A stretch of 64,000 bases of DNA from Siphonodentalium dalli (Eukaryota; Mollusca; Scaphopoda; Gadilida; Siphonodentaliidae): positions 85,348,324 to 85,412,323 of the forward strand of contig CP136061.1 in NCBI GenBank assembly GCA_032622095.1. The letters run 5' to 3'. The notes under the pieces were generated by a model. It ran no database searches. It was not told where the DNA came from and saw only the letters and a list, made by a program, of their open reading frames with translations. Of this stretch, positions 35,001 through 47,000 are shown in pieces; position 1 is the first letter of the stretch, and each line of letters starts with the position of its first letter. A program made the position numbers and the translations under genes.

Positions 35001-38000
35001 TGTGATATGTGCGCTCTTTGGAACAGTTAGCCAGCACATCGACATAGAAACAAGCATTTTGAATTGGTGTTGTATGGAAAGCATGCGACTCTTGATGATA
35101 TATTGCATACGTAATGTTGATATGGCTTCATGGAATGTACTCTTCGTTAATGTTACATTGCGAATTTGATGCGTATATATTAGTCCAGGAGATATTGGTC
35201 GACATCTGCACCCCCACCAGGACTCAACTTCACCCCACTAATTTTCTTTCGTAATGTCTCCTCTAATTTGTTTCGGTTGTTAACAAGAAAAAAAGTGGCC
35301 GCAGAGACTCCAGACAAGATGGCGTCCATCGTGGCGGCCATTTTGTTTATATGCATCATGTCTCTTTGATCGCCGTTATAGTAAAGATTATATAAAAAGC
35401 GGTCTTGTTTCCCGCTCGATTCGTTATGCTAATATACAACCCTCACAAATTAGCCAAAAGTCCGACACCAGAATCCAAGATGGCCGCCGAAATGTGAATA
35501 TATGCTATTTTTCTTACATTTTACCACCTTTCGTTTGTCTCTATGGGAAAATATTGGCAACTTGGAGTGAATTTATACATTTATCGTATAGAAGAGTCAT
35601 TGACGAACACAATGGGATCATAATATACATTCATAGCGGGATAGTTTTGTCCAATAACAAGTTTCCCAAATGCCGGTATAATAGGTCAAAGCCGAACCAA
35701 CACTAATAACGCGATGTAATGTTTCGAATCAATGAAAGTTATTGCTATCATAACAACACCCATGCATATATATGTGCAGGAGATACTCGAGCTAGGATTT
35801 CTCTTATACCTGAGTTGTGGAATATTTATCCAAATCCAAGACGGCTGCCAAAATGGCCACCAGAAATAGAAAAATCGCCAAAAATTGCTGATTTTAACAT
35901 CAGTGAGCGTTATTGTCACGACAATTCCACACCTGTTAACTATTGTGAGTTGGGAACACTTAGGCGAAGTACTTTCATTATACCATATCCAAATAAAAGT
36001 TCCCCAGATCTAAAATGGCGCCCACAATGGCGGAAAGATTTTGAAAAATCACCGAAATTCCCTCATATTCACATCATTGGGCATTATTTTCGAGACAACT
36101 GCACACATGCGGACAGTTGATTTGGAAATACTGAGGTGAAGTAATTACCTTGCATCTCATACAATAAATTGTTTTCCAAATCGATGATGGCGCCCAAAAT
36201 GGACACCGAAATTTGAAATCAAGCTCACATTCCTTTACTTTCTTACGATGGTCGTTATTGTTACGCGAATTCTGCCCACAATTACATGTTCATATGGAAC
36301 ATTGATATGAAGTATTCATTTGAGTTTGGCAAACTCTCACAGTCAAGATGGTGGCCAAACTGGCGGCCAGAAATTGAAAAGAAGTCGATATTATCACATA
36401 CTAATTTCAACTTTTTGTCATTATATCGATACGTATGGACGATACTGTACATACTATAGGCCATTTATTAGTTGGGAATTCTTATCCTTATTCTTGGCGA
36501 TCTTCATTCGTGGTATAGCTTATGGTATAATTCAGATGCTACATATGGGATCTGGGCGTTATTTTGTGCGATAAACTAGAAAGGAATGTGGTCGATGCGT
36601 ATACTAGCTTTCAGAAGGACCTCGCTATCTGCGTATTTTCAGCTTTGGTGACCTAATGGGGATAAAAACATATACACCTGGTGATCTTACCAAACAGCCA
36701 CTTCTCAATATATGGATCATCAATTCACATACTCATCTAATGCACTGACGTACCCGGACAACTTATGTATATGGCTTCGAATGTTGAAAGCCAGACATTT
36801 GACGGATGCCTTTCTGCTAAGGCGTAGAAGACCATAATGCATAACATACCCACACGTCTTGACCATGAACAAAAGAAAAATCTTGTTGCGTACAGCAATT
36901 GTCTCATCGAACAAATTCAAGCAGATAATAACAATACGCACGGTGCTAGTTTGTGGGCATGTGTCATGATAGTGGAAATGAAATTGGACCATGACTGCAC
37001 CGCCCTTCTTTGGGTATGTTTTAGATTCAGACATGATTATCATGTGTGGCTTTGCTTTCCTTGTATGCTAAGACTGTTCCCATCCGTTTGGAAGCCGTTC
37101 ACAATCAACTGGACCAGGCGTGTACCACTGGCTACTACTATATAAGCCCCACCCAGACTGGGATGTAGTCTTAAAGACGATGCCTTTCATAGTTGGTTGA
37201 TATGTCATACACACACTGGGTGGTGGTCGGTATGGTTCAAGAAAGTACAAATGCCATCAACACAAGGGTGAAATGTTCAACGCGAAGAACATCAAGAGGA
37301 ATGTTACGTTGATGAGATCTTGCATTCAGTTCAACATACGTTGGGTACACCAAGTGATTTCTTGGCAACATCACCATTCCGACCATTTTACAATAGCCAA
37401 TTTATTTCATTCCCACAAACTAACACCGCGAGTATTGTTCTTCTCTGCTGGGAGCTATTCGACGAGACGACTGCGGGACATCACACAGTTTCCTTAGGAT
37501 CATGGTCAAGAAATGTGGGTAGTCGGTACATTATGGTCTTCTCCTTCGCAGATATACATCTATCCAAGGGAATGAGACAGCTAGCAACCTTCGAAACAAT
37601 GCCGAAGTTGTCCACATATGCCAATGCGTTCGCTAAGTTTGTGAGTTGACGAACCATCTATTGAGAAGTGACTAGCTAATTGTGTTCGCCAGGTGTACGT
37701 GTCGTTATCCACATGGGGATATGAGACACATACATAGAGATGACATTATGCAAGCTTGTATACTCATCGACCATATGCCTTTCTAGTTCAAGATGACGCA
37801 CAAATCCCATATTTAGCATATTTAAAATCGTAAGCTAGACACCTTAGAATGAATTGTTTGAAACGTTATGATTAGAGGGACCCTTCTCCCAGGAGGTGTT
37901 GAATACTTTGTCGGTGTGAGCGACCCCAGATTTACCAGACAAAGAAATGGAAGCTGGTCCAGATAATTTTGGACGTGATGTGGCAAATCAGAATCTGTTA

Positions 38001-41000
38001 TCAGGTAATTGTTCTAATATTACTGTTCGGCGCACCTACGGTTACGGCCATTATCGGTGCTAAGTGGAGAATGGATTTCGAAATGCCACATCGCGATATT
38101 AATGGTGGGTTTTCGACTTTCCAGAAAGATACGAGCCATTTTATGCATTTTGATACGTATTAAGTTAAACAAATAGATTGTTTATGTACAGTTTCGTCCA
38201 CACATATCGATATTATGACAAAAAGTTGAAATTAGTATGTGAAAATATCCATTTCTTTTCAATTTCTGGCCGCCAATTTAGCTGCCATCTTGACTGTGAG
38301 TATCAATTGCCAAACTCAAATGAATAATTCATATCAATATTCCATTTCAACATGTAATGGGGGGTAGAAATCGCGAAACATTAACGCCCATCGTAAGAAA
38401 GTATAGGAAATTAAGGAATGTAGGCCTGTTTTAAAATTTCGGTGGCCATTTTGGCCGCCATGTTCGATTTGGAAAAAAATTCTTGTACCTCAGTATTTCC
38501 AACTCAACTGTAAGCATGGGTGGAGTTGTCTCGACAATAGTATCCAATGATGTGAGGGCATTTCGGTGCCATTGTGGCGCCATTTTGGAAACTTTTATTT
38601 GGATATGGTACAATGACAGTTCTTCGTCTAAGTGTTCCCAATTCACAATAATAAGCAGGTGTGGAGTTGTCGTGACAATAACGCTCACTGATGTTAAAAT
38701 CAGCGATTTTCGGCAATTTTTCTAATTCTGGTGGCCATTTTGGGTGAATATTCCTCAACTCAGGTATAAGAGGAATCATAGCTCGATTATCTCCTGCACA
38801 TATATGCATGGGTGTTGTTATGATAGTAATAACTTTCATTGATTCGAAACATTACATCGCGTTATTAGCGTCGATTCGGCTTTGACCTATTATATCGGCA
38901 TTTGGGAAAACGAGATATCTGACAAAAATATCCCACAATTAATATATATTATGATCCCATTGTGTTCGTCAATGATTCTTCTATACGATAAATGTATAAA
39001 TTCACGCCAAGATGCCAATATATTCCCATAGAGACAAACAAAAAGTGGTGAAATGTCAGAAAAATAGCATATTTTCACATTTCGGTGGCCATCTTGGCTG
39101 CCATATTAGATTATGGTGTCGGACTTTTGGCTAATTTGTAAGGGTTATGTATTGGCATAACGAATCGAGCAGAAAACAAGACCGCATTTGATATAATCTT
39201 TACGATAACGGCGATCAAAGAGACCTGGTGCATATAAAAAAATGGACGCCATGATGGACGCCATCTTGTCTGGAGTCTCTGTGGCCACTTTTTTTTCTTG
39301 TTAACAACCGAAAAAAATTAGAAGAGACATTAAGAAAGAAAATTAGTGGGGTGAAGTTAAGTCCTGGGGTGCAGAGGTCGACCAATATCTTCTCGACTAC
39401 GTGTGTTTCTTTTCGCGGGAAAATTTTTCTCTGTTCGATCGCAACTTGAGTTGCAACCTGTTCGATGTGAGAGAATTTAGCAAAATATTTCAGTTCCATC
39501 CTGTAGTAAGTGACAGTTCGTAAAGCCGAACTGCACATAGAACAATATCGATCTGAATAATTATCTGTTGTATCTGAAACTCAAGATAGAATTCATCTTT
39601 GTTTTTAAAAGACAGGATATAACTGGCTTTATAAGTATTTTTTAGTTATAGGACATAATGGTTCTAAGAAATAGTGTTTTTATGCAGAACGGACAGAAAA
39701 GAATAGCTAATATCGCCACGAAAACAACAGATACCGCTTAGGGGCCGGTATCGTTAGACGCGGAATTTGATGTTGATTCCAGCGATACCCATACGGACGT
39801 TTCGTACCAGCATGTCACTTAGGACAGAATGGAAATCAGGTCGCGATATGTCTACCACATACATGCATTGGAGTTTCCAGGTCAGTTTGTGATAAGAGTA
39901 TGCTATAGGTCTAAACTGTGTGGTCAAATTCTATACTGCTATTATGGAAATTCTAAGGATCTGCTCCTCGAAATCTCATTCCGCCCGAGCATTTAATGTC
40001 AATTCCGTTGTGAGTTTTACTGCTTGTCGACCGAGCAATTTTCAAAGACAGATATAAGATAAGTTTAATAACATGTTATGTTAATGTTTACCTCTAGCTT
40101 CAACTGGGACATGTTCTCTGATAATGTTGTTGCCAAAAAAGCCAGCAAAATGTTGTAATCGGTGATTTATGTTTTCGCTCCGATTCCCACCCTGTACGTA
40201 CTTTTCGTTGTTGCCCGAGTAAGTTCAATTGTTGCCCGAGCAATGCTCTTTAGATTTCATAGAAATGTCCAGTTTTCTAGCGATAAACATCCCCATGGGA
40301 TGCCCCTTAGCTTTTGTCTTCAAAATGATGACTAAAGTATTAAAGGGGCATGCAATCAGACTCTTTATCAGTACATATTCAAATGTTATCAAATGTTATC
40401 AATGTCTTCATTTTCCTGATATAAACAGTATTCGTCATTGAAAACTTTCCTATACATTAGCGTAATGACCAGTTTCCCGCCGGAAGTCGCACATTTTACT
40501 TTGAAATTGTACTGAGCGACAGCTATAGGTCAGTACGGTATATATCGAATAGCAGGGCAAATAGTCAACGATGATACAAGAGGTTAACTAGTATGGCTTT
40601 TGACTTAAAATGAGAATGATCATAATACCGATTTTCCACAAGTGGCTTGTCGCGATTGGAAAATCGCTATTTGCTTGTAATGACGAATGATAAGGTGTTC
40701 AGTCAAAAGCCGTAGGTTTCCTGAATGCCGGCTGATACGGACCCTGGCTCATACAGACCTCCGGCTGATACGGACCCTGAAACATACGGACCCCCGGCTT
40801 ATACGGACCCTGGCTCATACGGACCTCAATTAAAATATACAATTTTATTTTTTATGTTTTATGTTTATTTAAATAAATTAAAATAATGACAACATACATA
40901 CAGAGATAACATGATATGATGATAACAAAAATGGACGAACATCAGACGAACATTATTTAAACTGGGGCGTACAGCTTGGCGGCTTCTTTCAGTAGTTTGC

Positions 41001-44000
41001 TGGCAGTCTCCCTCGATTTTCTCTCCTGTCGTCTACGCATCTTCCCTTCGGAAACCATCCTGACGTTTGTTGGTGTATCAGCTGCCTTTTCGTTGAGTAG
41101 GATGACTTGTACGTAGAATGGCAGACTTCCCTTTTTCGCCGCATGGTTGAGTCGATTGTGCCAACCTTCGCAGTCGTTGTTGGTGCGGATACTTCTGCCG
41201 AAAACTGTCCACGTATAATTATATCAACTGGCCAGACGGTCGAATCCATCCACGTCGATCGCACATAGAAAGGTAGAGCGAAGACCTGTCGACAAAGCTT
41301 GAACACACGGTCTCTCTTGTTGTATACTGGCTGTAAACCTTTCTCCTGGACATTTCTCCAAAGCACCTGACCGAAGTGGAAGGAACAACCATGGATTTCA
41401 GGATCGACGAACACCTCCCTCAGAGCTCCCCACATGCCTGATTCGAAATCGACGACAAAAGACTCTACTGCGATGTCTACTGTGATGCAAACACCAGGTG
41501 TCGTTGATTGCTAACTAGTACCTCTTTTCGTAAGAACTCCTTCTCTGGTAATGATGCCATGTAGGGTTCGTCGATCTCGAAAGAAAGGTCTTGTGGATCA
41601 TCGGGTTTGACTGATGCCCTGGCACGGCGACATGGTATCTCCACATAAAGCACAGTTAGACATTGTGGAATTATGCCAGTCAACAATAAATCAGTTGAAT
41701 ATATACCAGTTGTGTTTTTACTAACATGTTTTCATAGCAAATCAAACTCAGTGGATTCATCCTGATCACCATTCACTGACCATTCATCATCGCATGTCTG
41801 TTTATAAAACAATATAAAGGGATCACACACGAGTGTTTATATAACGGACAATGAATCAGTTGAAACAAGTTGTGTTTTTACTAACATGTTTTCATAACAA
41901 ATCAAACTCAGTGGATTCATCCTGATTACCATTCACTGACCATTTATCACCGCATGTCTGTTTATACAATGACATAAAGGGATCACACACGCGTGTTTAC
42001 ACAACGGCGAAGAGATTAATTAACACGATTCAATAAATGCTTTTTCAAGTCAGAACATCACCTAAATTCTCAATTAATACAAATATCGGTTAAATTCATA
42101 AATATAAGTTTGAAAATCACCAAAAAAATCACATTAATTCTCAATTAATACAGATACATGTGTGAAAAGACAATCATAATAATCTATTAAATTCATAAAT
42201 ATAAGTTTGCAAATTGCATAATTTAATTGAGGTCCGTATGAGCCGGGGTCCGTATAAGCCAGGGTCCGTATTAGCCGGTGGTCCGTAAAAGCCAGGGTCC
42301 GTAAGAGCCAGGGTCCGTATAAGCCACATACCGGTTTACTTTTTAGCTCAACTTTACTTTGTAATGTTTGAGCTATTTCCATGGCTTGGTATCCGTCGTC
42401 CGTGTGTGTGTGAGGGTGCGTTCGTCAAGCGTTATTTGTGAGGTAAATCGTATGGATGCACAATCGCCTGCCGAGGTATTCCAAAATACCGAGGTACTTT
42501 TTCCCATTACCTCGCTTTGTAACCTCGTCAAGTTATTCAGAATTTCACGCAGATTATCATATTGCATTATGGGATATACCTCGGAATACCGGCGCACAGT
42601 CAGTGGAGTGTGTTTTCATCTTGACCCAGATTCCGCTGCCTAATATCATTTTCACACACTAATGATTCTCATTGGTCCCAACACCTGTCACCAGAGACAT
42701 CAAGTTTTGCGCATGCGCAATCCGGTGTGTGCATACCAACGACTCACAGAGGTAAATGCTATTTTTAGAAGTATTAATATTTTCGTTTTCAACTGGCGTA
42801 ACCTTTCACGAGTATGCAAGCAGCTCAACGAGGTAAATGCTATTTTTAGAAATGTTTATTTTTCTCTCGTTTTCAACTATCTAGTTACACAATGATTTAG
42901 TTTTATCACGGCATTTTGTGAATTCATAATTGCAAAAAATATTAATATCTACGTCTCAATCCTGCTTCAATACATCTGATTTGTGGTAAGTTTTGGAGTC
43001 GTAAATTGGAAGTACATCGGTATGTCTGTGTTCATGGCGAACACGTTTTATCACCTATCAGTGTTATTTTTAGAAGTGTTTATTTTTCTCTCATTTTCAA
43101 CTGTCTGACTGATTCTAATTCCTAAGCTATAAAAACTTTGTGGGATCTTTAACGGTGTTTAGAAAGGATATCTAGTCATTGGATTACCTTCTAAAAAGGT
43201 GAGTTTGATGCCTATCATCAATATTAATGAGCGCTTGCAAATACCGAATGTGCGAATTCGCGTGTCTGCTGAAAGATACAAAGTTTTCTCGACTAGATTC
43301 TGTCAAAATGCACCTTTATCGGTCAAATTCTTTCGATGATTTTATGTAAATACATGTTAGCTATTATTGAACCCACCACCGCAACAAAGGGGGGGGGTAT
43401 ACTGGAGTCAGCTTGTCCGTCCGGACGTCCGTCCGTCGTCCGTCCGCCAGTAAATACAAATTTGTCCGAAGTTTTTCTCAGTCGTTTTTTGATCAATTGC
43501 CGTGAAACTTGGCACAGACATCAGTCGCCATGGGAACCTGTGGACCCGCGATTATGACGTCTGTCGGACTTTTTTTGGTGGAGGTATCCCCCCCCCCCCT
43601 TTTTCGACTTCGAAAATTTTTGCAACATGTATTATTTTGCCCGAGCTTTTATTCCTACATTTTTATGTCAATTGTTTTTTAACTTGGCACAGATATTAAG
43701 TACCATGGGAACCTGTGCACCTGCGATTATGACGTCTGTCCGACATTTTTGGTGGAGTACTTTAAAACACGGGGGTATCCTTAGTCCCAGGGGGACAGTC
43801 ACACCTCTAGTTTGGATCAGCTTTCCCCCGTTGAAAAACTAACAGTTTGACCAAACGACACTTGAGAAAAGTTTGTTTACAAAATCAACGAACTTGTTAG
43901 CTCGTCCACTCTGTAAATTTAGCATCGAAAAAACTTAATTTCTTCCATCTAAAACATAATTGCGTTTTGGACTCTGTAATTTTGAGAATATATAAATATC

Positions 44001-47000
44001 ACACGCAGACACACGAAGTGTCAGCTTAATTTTTTGAAAAATAAGAGTTTCATCGACATAAATCAATTTTAATGGGAAATCCTATGTTAATGAATTTTAT
44101 CATTTTCACAGTTCTACATGACAAACTTTTCCGTTTGGGGCCTCTAGCTGGTCACCGCTGCCCCACACCCTAATACCACAAGTATAATCGTGATATATTA
44201 CAGTTTTGACACATGACATGCATGTTATTCATTTAGATATAGCCTTTGCGCGACAGTACAGTCACGATTCACTATATGTCAACATTGGTCTTTGTCGCTA
44301 TACAAATTTATATCGGTATAGTCGCATTAGCTGTTACGTATGTGTACATATATTTTATCATGGGATACTAATTTGTACTATATAGGTAAATCAGTTGCTA
44401 TTCCTTACAATAGAATTTGGCGCCATCTATAGACTATAGAGATACTGGTAGAGATCATTTCAGACCCCCCCCCCCCCCCTATTTTATAGCATTGCCGCGA
44501 CAGTACAGTCGCAATGCATTATATGTCAACATTGGTCGTTGTCGCTCTACAATATTTGCAGAATGTATATGCCCAGTGACTGTTTTAATCCAATTAGAAC
44601 AATGGGGACCCATTAATTTGGTAGAAACATGGGATGTTATGACAATATTTGCAGAATTTATATGCCCATTGACTGTTTTAATCCAATTAGAACAATGAGG
44701 ACACCTTAATTTGGCAGAAACATGGGATGTTATGATAATATTTGCAGAATTTATATGCCCAGTGTCCAATTAGAACAATGGGGACCCCTAAATTTGGCAG
44801 AAACATGGGATGTTATGACAATATTTGCAGAAATTATATGCAGAGTGAATGTTTTAATCCAATTAGAACAATGGAGACCCCTTAATTTGGCAGAAACATG
44901 GGATGTTATGGAATTATTTGCAGAATGTATATGCCCAGTGACTGTCTTATTCCAATTAGATCAATGGGTACACCTTAATTTGGCAGAAACATGGTATGTT
45001 ATGACAATATTTGCAGAATTTATATGCCCAGTGACTATTTTAATCCAAATAGAACAATGGGAACCCTTAATTTGGCAGAAACATGGGATGTTATGACAAT
45101 ATTTGCAGAATTGATATGCAGTGACTGTTTTAGTCCAATTAGAACAATGGGGACCCCTTAATTTGGCAGAAACATGGGATGTTATGACAATATTTGCAGA
45201 ATTTATATGCCCAGTGACAGTAATGTTTTAATCCAATTAGAACAATGGAGACCCCTTAATTTGGCAGAAACATGGGATGTTATGGAATTATTTGCAGAAT
45301 GTATATGCCCAGTGACTGTCTTATTCCAATTAGATCAATGGGTACACCTTAATTTGGCAGAAACATGGTATGTTATGACAATATTTGCAGAATTTATATG
45401 CCCAGTGACTATTTTAATCCAAATAGAACAATGGGAACCCTTAATTTGGCAGAAAAATGGGATGTTATGATAATATTTGCAAAATTTATATGCCCAGTGT
45501 CCAATTAGAACAATGGGGACCCCTAAATTTGGCAGAAACATTGGATGTTATGACAATATTTGCAGAATTTATATGCCCAGTGACTGTTTTAATCCAATTA
45601 GAACAACGGGGACCCCTTAATTTGGCAGAAACATGGGATGTTATGATAATATTTGCCCAATTTATATGCCCAGTGACTGTTTTAGTCCAATTAGAACAAT
45701 GGGACCCCTTAATTTGGCAGAAACATGGGATGTTATGACAATATTTGCAGAATGTATATGCCCAGTGACTGTTTTAGTCTAATTAGAACAATGAGGACAC
45801 CTTAATTTGCAGAAACAAGGGATGTTATGACAATATTTGCAGAATTTATATGCCCAGTGACTGTTTTAATCCAATTAGAACAATGGAGACCCCTTAATTT
45901 GGCAGAAACATGGGATGTTATGGAATTATATGCAGAATTTATATGCCCAGTGACTGTCTTATTCCAATTAGATCAATGGGGACACCTTAATTTGGCAGAA
46001 ACATGGTATGTTATGACAATATTTGCAGAATTTATATGCCCAGTGACTGTTTTAATCCAATTAGAACAACGAGGACCCCTTAATTTGGCAGAAACATGGG
46101 ATGTTATGACAATATTTGCAGAATTGATATGCAGTGACTGTTTTAGTCCAATTAGAACAATGGGGACCCCTTAATTTGGCAGAAACATGGGATGTTATGT
46201 CAATATTTGCAGAATTTATATGCCCAGTGACTGTTTTAATCCAATTAGAACAATGGAGACCCCTTAATTTGGCAGAAACATGGGATGTTATGGAATTATT
46301 TGCAGAATGTATATGCCCAGTGACTGTCTTATTCCAATTAGATCAATGGGTACACCTTAATTTGGCAGAAACATGGTATGTTATGACAATATTTGCAGAA
46401 TTTTATATGCCCAGTGACTATTTTAATCCAAATAGAACAATGGGAACCCTTAATTTGGCAGAAAAATGGGATGTTATGATAATATTTGCAGAATTTATAT
46501 GCCCAGTGTCCAATTAGAACAATGGGGACCCCTAAATTTGGCAGAAACATGGTATGTTATGACAATATTTGCAGAACTTATGTGCCCAGTGACTGTTTTA
46601 ATCCAATTAGAACAATGAGGACACCTTAATTTGGCAGAAACATGGGATGTTATGACAATATTTGCAGAACTTATGTGCCCAGTGACTGTTTTAATCCAAT
46701 TAGAACAACGAGGACCCCTTAATTTGGTAGAAACATGGGATGTTATGACAATATTTGCAGAACTTATATATGTGCACAGTGACTGTTTTAATCCAATTAA
46801 GAACAATGGGGACCCCTTAATTTGGTAGAAACATGGGATGTTATGACAATATTTGCAGAACTTATTTGCCCAGTGACTGTTTTAATCCAATTAGAACAAT
46901 GGGGACCCCTTAATTTGGCAGACACATGGGATGTTATGACAATATTTGCAGAATTTATATGCCCAGTGACTGTTTTAATCCAATTAGAACAATGAGGACA

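Larger units (their letters stand above)
34570..39850. repeat. Long imperfect palindrome (arms of about 2 kb)
   Basis: Arms 35195-37050 and about 37300-39397 are inverted copies. Examples are 'gatattggtcgac', 'ttcggttgttaacaag' and 'tatcgatacgtatgg' on the left against their complements on the right, with a centre at about 37.2 kb. A separate exact 35-bp inverted pair lies farther out at 34570-34604 and 39816-39850, so the whole may be one element of about 5.3 kb. Each arm contains about six diverged tandem units of roughly 170 bp with 'aagatggcggcc'-like motifs. It may be a foldback transposon or an inverted duplication. Confidence 0.8.

Noticed and set aside
35719-36120. 133-codon ORF in the palindrome
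   Set aside because: Spans the 170-bp tandem units; the mirrored arm has a similar frame only because the DNA is a copy.
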